DNA from: JAAFHB01 sp037133495
GTDB lineage: Bacteria > Bacteroidota > Bacteroidia > Bacteroidales > Prolixibacteraceae
Reading direction: 5' to 3'
Length of the DNA: 23,056 bases
Assembly: GCA_037133495.1 (NCBI GenBank)
Contig: JBAXOA010000072.1
Coordinates: 1-23,056 of the forward strand
A program made the position numbers and the translations under genes. Below the pieces are notes generated by a model that made no database searches, was not told where the DNA came from, and saw only the letters and a list, made by a program, of their open reading frames with translations. Positions 16,767 through 23,056 of the stretch are shown one piece after another (position 1 is the first letter of the stretch; each line of letters begins with the position of its first letter).

Positions 16767-19505
16767 TTATTTAATGCTTAATATTCTCTCCAGAAATTCC
16801 AAAGGCAGCTCAAAGGCCGGATTGAATTTATCGCCTGCTGCATAATTTAATAAACTTGCCCTAAGCTGTCTTGCAGTCGGACGGTTTTCGGAATCTGTCT
16901 CCAGATCCAGGGCGCAGATCAGCAGTTTTCCTTTCCCTACTTTGGTTTCAAAGATAAGTCCCAGTTTGTAGTTTCGTTCGTAGTTGTCAATCACTTGCAC
17001 GAAGGGACGATAGTTTTCGGGTGTTTCATTTAGTATAATTGCTTTTGACCGGTCGAACCGATCGTCCCATTCATGTATTGATTCATCCCCCGCAATTTTG
17101 TAGGAGGTCTGGGCAGTATATCTTCCCAACAAATCGGCCCATTGCCAATCACTTTGCTCTTCAGTTGGAAATCCGTTCAGAGCGGGATGTTTTGGATCAC
17201 ATATTATTCCCAGGGTGCCAATCTGATTAAAGAGGCGCATACTCCAGAATGCCGGCATAAACGATCCCGGGATTGCGCTTCTCGCTTTTGTAACTTTAGG
17301 AAACAGGCGCACTTCATCAGGTCCCATAAAGGAACTTTGGATTTCATTTAATCCTTCCTTTGGGGATGAAAACAAGAGTACATTTTCACCGTTTGCCAAA
17401 GCCTGTTTTGTTGTATTGTCGAAGGCATAGGATACCCTCACATTTTTAGGAGGTTCAGGTTGTTGGGAAGGATAGACCCAGATATTCCAGCTGTTGGAGG
17501 TTCCGGCGGTGCTTACAGTAACAATCAGGCGCGAGGGTGCATGAGCATTTTTTAATGATGTGTGAATTTCGCCCAGCGTGTTAACCTTTCCAGTAATGAT
17601 CTCCCTTATTCCAAAACTTCCAGCTGCGATCTTTTGACCTTTCTCATCTTCAATCTTCCAAATAGCTTTTGATGTTATATTTTTTGGAGTATAATGTGAA
17701 ATTTCAGCCCGGGCATTAAATATCTCAGTATTGGTGAAAATTCGTTTGGGCATCCTTAAGAGGCAAACGGTGGGACCGCAAAAACGGTGGAAATCCTCCG
17801 GTGTTATCAGTTCTTTTGAATCCCAGAAAGCGTCCAGCCACCCGATTATTGCACACCCTTCGCCTGTGAAATCCCGCGCTTCAACGATTCCAAAACCTCC
17901 AAATGGCCAGGTTCTGAAACAACCTTCGATCTCATCTTTGTAAAGGGAGATAGCAAACTTACCGCTCGCCCGGGCAAACGCCTTGTTCTGGTCGGCCATA
18001 TCGTGACTGGCCAGGGAATTTCGGTAATTCTCGTAATTGAAAGGTTTGAGATTACCTGTGAATTTTGTTAGCTGATCGAAATCGGGATAGCTAGCCCATT
18101 GACCAATTTCATGTCCGATCGTAGGTAGTGCCATTTGTTTATATTTTTCAACTTCGGGCGTGTGAATTAATGACCAACGGTCCCAATCGGTCCGCGGCCC
18201 TTTGACACCCCTCATGCCAATCTCTGTGCCCCGTTCTGCATAATCTCCATTTGTAATAGTGTCGCCATTCTGACAACGGTAGAGCATTCGGGTGTCGATA
18301 CTTTTGCCTTGTTTTACCAGCACCTCCATAGAGCCCGGAGATTCGTTCCCCATTGCCATAAAAGCAAACGAGGGGTTATTGCCGTAATTTTCAAGAATGC
18401 GGGTCAGCTCTTCACTCAGAAATTGTTCACGGAGTGGATTCTCCCCATAACCGGTTGTGAAGATTGACCAGAAGGGGATCTCGACCTGTAAAAAATATCC
18501 CAGTTCATTGGCGGCAAGAAAAGCGGCTTCAGGGGGACACCACGAATTGAAACGCATAAAGTTGAATCCATACGATTTGCAGATTCCAAACAGGTGGAGC
18601 CACGACTCCTTATCCATAGGAGGGTATTGCGTTTTGGGATAGACACACTCGTTGTTGGGTCCCCGCATCAGCGTCGCCCGGCCATTTAAAATAAACTGCC
18701 CGTTTTTAGTGGTTAAACTTCTAATTCCGTAGGATATAATTTTGGAATCGTTGTATTGAGCAGTTTTCAGTGTGATTTTCAGTTTATTTATTTGGGGCGA
18801 AAATTCATCCCAGTTTGGTAGTGGAGATTTGAACGGAATATCAATAGTGGCGCCTGAAACCGGGATTATCTGCTTTGTATTTTGGATCGCTGCCTCGAGG
18901 ATTCGCCCTGTGATATTGCCAACTTTTATTTGAAGGTGATCCGTTAAAACCTGAACCTCTCTGATCCAAACCGGGGGAGTGGCGCGAAATTCGATCCGGC
19001 CGATAATTCCGTTCCAGTTTCCCTGGGAATCATCCGCAATTGCGAATCCCCAGGGACCGATAGGCAGTTTTATCGAATTATCGATACAAATTCGGATTGT
19101 GTGTTTCCCGGGTTGAACGACCCCAAAATCATAGACATGGGGAGTGGAGAGGCTATTCTGAATTCCATACGGTTTATCATCCAGCCAGACTGAACTTTCC
19201 CATAAACATCTTTCGAGAAACAACTCCAGACGCTTCCCATTCCAGGTTTCAGGCACTTCGATTGTTTTTTCATACCACGCTTTTCCAACATATTTAAATT
19301 CCCGGGTTAGGCGGTTTGGATCTTTGAATTTATATTTTGAACCAAAATCTTGTTCTTCACACGACCCGGGTAGGGTGATTGTTGAGAATGTTTGGACCGA
19401 GTCAAGACGGAACTGCCACTGTCCGGCTAAAGACTGGATCTGACCAAAGGAATTGGTTGTGAATGCAAACAGGAAAATGAGTACTGTAGTTCTAACAGAT
19501 TTCAA
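16767..19505 (-). CDS. Secreted glycoside hydrolase, GH2-like
   Basis: 912 residues with a signal peptide (about 5-21, RTTVLIFLFAFTTNSFGQ). A GH2-type sugar-binding jelly roll follows (about 25-190: LAGQWQFRLD, AWYEKTIEVPETWNGKRLELFLERC, SSVWLDDKPYG, GIIGRIEF), an Ig-like middle domain (about 195-265), and a TIM-barrel with RNGRATLMRGPN-type entry, YGFNFMRFNSWCPPEAAF, AMGNESPG and TIGHEIGQW. By analogy with GH2, Glu388 in GNE is the acid/base and Glu466 in HEIGQW a candidate nucleophile. The last 300 residues form beta-rich accessory domains. Substrate unknown: beta-galactosidase- or glucuronidase-like activities are possible. The only start in frame is TTG at 19505, since the upstream frame meets a stop with no ATG. 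It lies 45 bp after the toxin gene and may be read from the same transcript. Confidence 0.88.
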   Translation of the reverse strand: MKSVRTTVLIFLFAFTTNSFGQIQSLAGQWQFRLDSVQTFSTITLPGSCEEQDFGSKYKFKDPNRLTREFKYVGKAWYEKTIEVPETWNGKRLELFLERCLWESSVWLDDKPYGIQNSLSTPHVYDFGVVQPGKHTIRICIDNSIKLPIGPWGFAIADDSQGNWNGIIGRIEFRATPPVWIREVQVLTDHLQIKVGNITGRILEAAIQNTKQIIPVSGATIDIPFKSPLPNWDEFSPQINKLKITLKTAQYNDSKIISYGIRSLTTKNGQFILNGRATLMRGPNNECVYPKTQYPPMDKESWLHLFGICKSYGFNFMRFNSWCPPEAAFLAANELGYFLQVEIPFWSIFTTGYGENPLREQFLSEELTRILENYGNNPSFAFMAMGNESPGSMEVLVKQGKSIDTRMLYRCQNGDTITNGDYAERGTEIGMRGVKGPRTDWDRWSLIHTPEVEKYKQMALPTIGHEIGQWASYPDFDQLTKFTGNLKPFNYENYRNSLASHDMADQNKAFARASGKFAISLYKDEIEGCFRTWPFGGFGIVEARDFTGEGCAIIGWLDAFWDSKELITPEDFHRFCGPTVCLLRMPKRIFTNTEIFNARAEISHYTPKNITSKAIWKIEDEKGQKIAAGSFGIREIITGKVNTLGEIHTSLKNAHAPSRLIVTVSTAGTSNSWNIWVYPSQQPEPPKNVRVSYAFDNTTKQALANGENVLLFSSPKEGLNEIQSSFMGPDEVRLFPKVTKARSAIPGSFMPAFWSMRLFNQIGTLGIICDPKHPALNGFPTEEQSDWQWADLLGRYTAQTSYKIAGDESIHEWDDRFDRSKAIILNETPENYRPFVQVIDNYERNYKLGLIFETKVGKGKLLICALDLETDSENRPTARQLRASLLNYAAGDKFNPAFELPLEFLERILSIK

Positions 19506-19550
19506 AATGATTGAGTTTAGATTAGCTATTTGATTTTAATTGTTAATGCT

Positions 19551-19808
19551 TTAATCGTAATGGAATCGGCATTTAGCAGTAAGTATCTCCTCCTCCCTGA
19601 TTTTGTAAATTAACCAATGTTCACCATCTATTCTTCGTGACCAAAATCCTTTATATTTATACTTCAATGGTTCCGGTTTCCCTATGCCGTTAAATGGATT
19701 TCGTGAAATATCCTTTAATAACTCATTAATTTTCGATAACATTTTCTTGTCGGACCTTTGCCAATAGAGATAATCCTCCCAGGATTCATCCACAAATATG
19801 TATCTCAT
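19551..19808 (-). CDS. yoeB: Txe/YoeB-family mRNA-interferase toxin, catalytic Arg replaced
   Basis: 85-residue toxin of the RelE/YoeB superfamily, which cleaves mRNA in the ribosome A-site. It aligns without gaps to E. coli YoeB: ESWEDYLYWQRSDKKMLSKI, then GKPEPLK with Glu46, FWSRRIDGEHWLIYKI, and the ending CRFHYD with His83-Tyr84. Glu46 and His83 are kept, but position 65, the catalytic Arg in E. coli YoeB (EEHRLVY), is Trp (TGG, one transition from CGG). The toxin may therefore be weak or dead. It overlaps the antitoxin by ATGA (19805-19808), the usual translational coupling. Confidence 0.93.
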   Translation of the reverse strand: MRYIFVDESWEDYLYWQRSDKKMLSKINELLKDISRNPFNGIGKPEPLKYKYKGFWSRRIDGEHWLIYKIREEEILTAKCRFHYD

Positions 19809-20059
19809 TGTTCGATAAGGTCTTTTTCAAACGAAGAGTCTGCCTTAAATTTCTCAATGGCCGAATCCAGTCGTTTTTCGTTTGCCTTTGAAGATAAATC
19901 GTGAGAGGTAGCACTGAGTGAATTATATTCATCTAATGACATAATAACTATACCGCTGTCTTTGCCCCGATTAATTATAAGGGTTTCAAAGTTATCAGTC
20001 ACACGGTCAAGATATTTCTTAATGTCCTTTCGAAAGTCAGAAATCGTTGCATTAAGCAT
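19805..20059 (-). CDS. yefM: Phd/YefM-family antitoxin
   Basis: 84 residues from the ATG at 20059 (MLNATISDFRKDIKKYLDRV). A GTG at 20080 would add seven residues and is less likely. The N-terminal half is the DNA-binding Phd/YefM fold with TLIINRGKDSGIVIMSLDEYNSL. The C-terminal half (SKANEKRLDSAIEKFKADSSFEKDLIEQ) is the toxin-binding tail. It neutralises the YoeB-like toxin and should repress its own operon together with it. A tandem repeat 24 bp upstream is the likely operator. Confidence 0.93.
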   Translation of the reverse strand: MLNATISDFRKDIKKYLDRVTDNFETLIINRGKDSGIVIMSLDEYNSLSATSHDLSSKANEKRLDSAIEKFKADSSFEKDLIEQ

Positions 20060-20082
20060 AACTTTATTTTTAATTTGCACAT

Positions 20083-20106
20083 AAATAAGTACAAAAATAA
20101 GTACAA
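20083..20106 (-). promoter_or_regulatory. Tandem 12-bp repeat, likely operator of the toxin-antitoxin operon
   Basis: AAATAAGTACAA occurs twice back to back, at 20083-20094 and 20095-20106. On the minus strand it contains TATTTTTG (20099-20092), a match to the TAnnTTTG box, 32 bp before the antitoxin ATG. Repeats overlapping the promoter fit autorepression by a YefM-YoeB complex. The core GTAC is itself palindromic. No good -33 box was seen. Confidence 0.5.
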
Positions 20107-20321
20107 AATATCTGAAATTATTATTTTGGCAGATCTTTAATTTGCATAAAATCCTCTTCCAATCTAAGTCGCTGAATTAAATCGGGATTACTGAAAAAAA
20201 TTTAAAGTCTACGAATTGGTTATCCGTCACCAACGGATTAATAACCTGTCCTTCAACCCGAAGGACAAAACTAATTGGAATGGATTATACACCATATCTG
20301 TTCCTACTCCTGGATTAGGCG
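20107..20321. other. Gap between GH78 and the toxin-antitoxin pair
   Basis: It holds two small hairpins: GTCCTTC/GAAGGAC (20248-20254, 20260-20266) and TCCGT/ACGGA (20223-20227, 20233-20237). The second is nested in GGTTAT/ATAACC. They could mark the end of the GH78 transcript, but no T-run follows. A minus-strand frame overlapping the GH78 stop and ending at 20227 encodes a protein-like tail (NPFQLVLSFGLKDRLLIRW), perhaps a gene remnant. Confidence 0.3.
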
Positions 20322-22793
20322 TTATATTAAATTGTTATTGTTTAAGAGTTCCGCTGAGCTACGGTTATCGATAATTATTCTATATCCCGAAGGTATTTTT
20401 ACAGAATACTTAATCTGATTGCCAGATCGTTCCCATTTTAGCTCAACAGCGTTTTCATCAATCGGAATGGCACCGCTGCACTCCTTTAATTCACTGTCAG
20501 TAAACTGAATCGTAATCACTTTATTCAGATAGTCAATGCGGCTAATTCCCAAGACATCGCGATACAACACATGACCGATATAAGATGCAAAACCGTGGTT
20601 GCAGCTAGCCTCCGAACTCATGTTTTCCCAAAGTGTCCCCGTTGTTTTGGCCATTGCATAAAAATAGTCCTGGATCTCGCTCATCAATTGGGTCTTTAAT
20701 CCGTAGCGCGAAAGAATATCCATGCGCATGTAATTCCCCACAAAAGCATTTGCTCTGAATACTTTGGGCCAGGTGGTTTTGTCATCGCGCTCAGGACCAA
20801 ATTCAGTGGTTAGCTTCCTCCATAATTCGGGATGAGATACTGGTGTGGCAATATTGAAAAAGAAGGCATAATACTGGCAGACCTCTGTCATATTGGTGGT
20901 GATCTCAAGCTTCCCCTCGTTGTTTCTGACTGCATTATCTACAAAAAATGCTCCGTTGTAAGATTGTTTGATTACCGTTTGTTTAATTTGCTCAGACTTT
21001 CGGTGCCAGGTATCATTTTGGTATAATTCAGCCGCATTTGCCAGGACAGCACTGTACAACATATTGGTCGGATAATTGACATCTTTGGTAAATCCATTGG
21101 CCTTAGACCATTCGACAAAGATCCAGCTTTGAAGATTTTCAAGCAAGCCATCTTTATTTTCGAATTTTGTGAAATAGTCCAGAACACCTTCGATGCGGGG
21201 TTTTAGTTTGGCAATCAGGATTGGATCGCCACCTCTTTGGGCATAGTCGTTCACCTGGATCACAAACCACATCGCCCAGTTAGGGATAAAGACTCCGTCA
21301 TTATGGTCGGCAGGATAACACATCGGGATCATCCCTTTGGGAAGAAAGGGGAAACTATCGGGTAAGGCATAGTTTTCATAGAAATTATGGGTGACTGCCG
21401 AATGACCGGTAAAATCTTTCTCCATAATCGCTGAGAAATAGCTGTCGCAAAGCCAGCCTGCCCTTTCACGCGAAGGACAATCGGTTAACAGGTCAACCGC
21501 ATTTTGCCGGAATGATTCTCGCGCTGCCTTATAAATTTCGTTTAATTTGGGATTGCTGCTACTAAATGAAGCTTTTGGATTTTCGGGACAGGCATATTCT
21601 CTGAGGTAGAGATCCTCAATCGTGCAGGAACCTTTTACTACAATAATTTTCAGATATTTAAAAGTATACGGTTCAAACGACTCCAGATTATAGATTCCGG
21701 GTTCCAGTTCATAAACGACCTGATTATTCACATCGGCCATCCTTTTTTTGGTATTCACATCGCCGTTCGTAAGTACCTCATCGAAATAAAAGTAGACTTT
21801 GGCAGGCTCTTTACAGGTGAGTCTTGCCCCTATAAAGCCGGAGAGATCAATCCCAAAATCAAAGGTCTTGAATTCATTCAGGTTAATTGAAGTTCCATTT
21901 GGATTAAATGGAATAGATTTGGGCTCCAGCGTTTTAGTCGAAATCTCCTGAATATCCTGAGAAGGTAAAGCCTCAAGTTCTTCTTCCTTATATCCCTTAA
22001 ATTTTTCACTGATAAGTCTTAAAGATCTGTCTTTGTAGTACTTAGCAGGCTTCTTGAATTCAACGGCGCCGTTCGAACATACAGCCACCGGATGGACAAT
22101 TTTAAATTCGGGAATCAAAAGATTTCTTGGCAGCAGTTTTCCGGGTGAGAATGTGGTAATTTTTAAAGATTTAACAGGGATCTGTGTGGTGGTTTTCCAC
22201 TGATTATAATCTGGTCCCATTCGGTAATATTCGGTGAACGGACGCTGAAAACTGTACCGCTCCACTTTTTGCAATCGTTCCCTAAGCTGAAATGCCTCAA
22301 AGCCCGGATCGGAGCCTGTTGCCAGCAGGATCTTTCCTTTCGACTCAACCTCTGTCTGAAGAAATGAGGGTTGATCCAATGTGTAATAGGTGTTGACATT
22401 GTATCCTGCAACCTCTATTGCCACAATATTTTCACCGCTTTTCATTGATTTACTCAGATCATATGAATCGACTCTGAAAAACCCCTGGGCTGTTCGTGCC
22501 GGACCATAACCCAAGTATTCGCCGTTGATAGAAATCCGATACAACGTCGATGCGGTGATCCGCAGGGTGGCTTGCTGATTCTTCGTTGCCTTGAAAACCC
22601 CGCGAAACCCCAGATTTAAGTTCATCTCCTTTTCGCGCCCTTCGGCCCAGACGGGTACTCCTTTTTTCATCAAATCAGTTTTTGCTTCTGATTGAGAAAG
22701 AGCTGCGAATGAAAAACTGGCATTTAAAAGTAGTAGGAATAGCACGATTGGAAGAATTCCTTTAAAGCGGTAATGCATCATATTTCTTATCAT
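20322..22793 (-). CDS. Secreted alpha-L-rhamnosidase-like protein (GH78)
   Basis: Predicted to remove terminal alpha-L-rhamnose from plant or algal glycans or glycosides. It has 823 residues with a signal peptide (about 10-31, FKGILPIVLFLLLLNASFSFA). N-terminal beta-sandwich domains follow (about 45-400; RISINGEYLGYGPARTAQGFFRVDSYDLS is the usual GH78 N-domain motif). The (alpha/alpha)6 barrel follows, with DCPSRERAGWLCDSYF (438-453) matching the GH78 DCPxR...GW signature, a second acidic site TLWENMSSEASCNHGFASY (about 720-739), and a C-terminal beta-domain (about 755-810). Glu443 and Glu723 are candidate catalytic residues by position. The ATG at 22793 was chosen; in-frame Mets at residues 5 and 6 are alternatives. 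It sits apart from the susCD module, separated by the toxin-antitoxin pair and the GH2-like gene. Confidence 0.9.
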   Translation of the reverse strand: MIRNMMHYRFKGILPIVLFLLLLNASFSFAALSQSEAKTDLMKKGVPVWAEGREKEMNLNLGFRGVFKATKNQQATLRITASTLYRISINGEYLGYGPARTAQGFFRVDSYDLSKSMKSGENIVAIEVAGYNVNTYYTLDQPSFLQTEVESKGKILLATGSDPGFEAFQLRERLQKVERYSFQRPFTEYYRMGPDYNQWKTTTQIPVKSLKITTFSPGKLLPRNLLIPEFKIVHPVAVCSNGAVEFKKPAKYYKDRSLRLISEKFKGYKEEELEALPSQDIQEISTKTLEPKSIPFNPNGTSINLNEFKTFDFGIDLSGFIGARLTCKEPAKVYFYFDEVLTNGDVNTKKRMADVNNQVVYELEPGIYNLESFEPYTFKYLKIIVVKGSCTIEDLYLREYACPENPKASFSSSNPKLNEIYKAARESFRQNAVDLLTDCPSRERAGWLCDSYFSAIMEKDFTGHSAVTHNFYENYALPDSFPFLPKGMIPMCYPADHNDGVFIPNWAMWFVIQVNDYAQRGGDPILIAKLKPRIEGVLDYFTKFENKDGLLENLQSWIFVEWSKANGFTKDVNYPTNMLYSAVLANAAELYQNDTWHRKSEQIKQTVIKQSYNGAFFVDNAVRNNEGKLEITTNMTEVCQYYAFFFNIATPVSHPELWRKLTTEFGPERDDKTTWPKVFRANAFVGNYMRMDILSRYGLKTQLMSEIQDYFYAMAKTTGTLWENMSSEASCNHGFASYIGHVLYRDVLGISRIDYLNKVITIQFTDSELKECSGAIPIDENAVELKWERSGNQIKYSVKIPSGYRIIIDNRSSAELLNNNNLI

Positions 22794-22905
22794 AGGTAAT
22801 TTTTTTTTAGAAAATACTATCGTAAATATCTTGTCTTATCCGGGGCATGTCACTAATAGAAGAAAATTTTTATTTCAATTCGTTTTTAACTCCAGAGTTT
22901 TCCGT

Positions 22906-22930
22906 AAAAAACACCCAATAAAACGGGGTG
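22906..22930 (-). terminator. Possible intrinsic terminator upstream of GH78
   Basis: Read on the minus strand: CACCC, a 9-base loop, GGGTG, then six T. It lies about 110 bp before the GH78 start, so it would end a transcript entering from a gene to the right of the window and make GH78 the first gene of a new unit. The stem is short. The surrounding 22794-23056 holds no gene. A further AAACCC/GGGTTT hairpin lies at 22953-22969. Confidence 0.4.
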
Positions 22931-23028
22931 AAACAGAGCCGTAACCTGAAGAAAACCCTGTCGGGGTTTCCCGAGGGGAATTGCAAATTATCAAAATTTC
23001 AGTAAGTTAACTCTTTTTGCTGTTGGGT

Positions 23029-23048
23029 AACTCTTACAGAGTTTTTTT
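23029..23048 (+). terminator. Possible plus-strand intrinsic terminator at the right edge
   Basis: AACTCT, loop TAC, AGAGTT, then five more T. The form is right for a weak plus-strand terminator, but no plus-strand gene precedes it in this window. It may stop an antisense or small RNA transcript, or be chance. Confidence 0.3.
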
Positions 23049-23056
23049 GATTGCCT

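Noticed and set aside
1..23056. CRISPR arrays, tRNA or rRNA genes
   Set aside because: No regularly spaced repeats of CRISPR type and no tRNA- or rRNA-like sequence were seen on either strand.

Overview
The window is AT-rich DNA from a member of the Bacteroidota (Bacteroidetes). The evidence is two SusC/SusD outer-membrane pairs, SusC receptors with an N-terminal STN domain, FecR-type anti-sigma factors paired with ECF sigma factors, and at least one promoter of the Bacteroidota type (TTTG, 21 bases, TAnnTTTG). The protein style resembles Bacteroidales/Marinilabiliales, but that placement is an inference. Almost every gene lies on the minus strand, so the region is best read from right to left.

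Right part (about 16.7-23 kb): an alpha-L-rhamnosidase-like GH78 protein, a Phd/YefM-Txe/YoeB toxin-antitoxin pair, and a GH2-like glycosidase. Middle part (7.0-16.3 kb): a complete polysaccharide-utilisation module in the order ECF sigma, FecR anti-sigma, SusC, SusD, secreted sulfatase. Left part (1-6.1 kb): a second module in the same order (ECF sigma, FecR, SusC, SusD), which runs off the left edge. The expected logic is that substrate binding at the STN domain of SusC signals to FecR in the inner membrane, which releases the sigma factor to drive susCD and the enzymes. Rhamnosidase, GH2-like enzyme and sulfatase together suggest a rhamnose-containing, probably sulfated glycan. The substrate is an inference.

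The left module looks decayed. Its susC carries an in-frame TAA just after the plug domain, and its sigma factor lacks about 49 residues, including the first part of region 4. The toxin has Trp at the position of the catalytic Arg65 of YoeB, and a fragment of a thioredoxin-like gene sits between the modules.

A 229-bp element with perfect 17-bp terminal inverted repeats (16521-16749) lies at the right border of the intact module. A truncated copy of its left end (6225-6305), in the same orientation, lies at the left border. The intact module is therefore bracketed by direct repeats. The sulfatase gene contains an uninterrupted run of 11 G (C on the coding strand) right after its signal peptide, which could make it switch on and off by slippage. 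It is preceded by its own promoter-like sequence and a perfect 19-bp hairpin.
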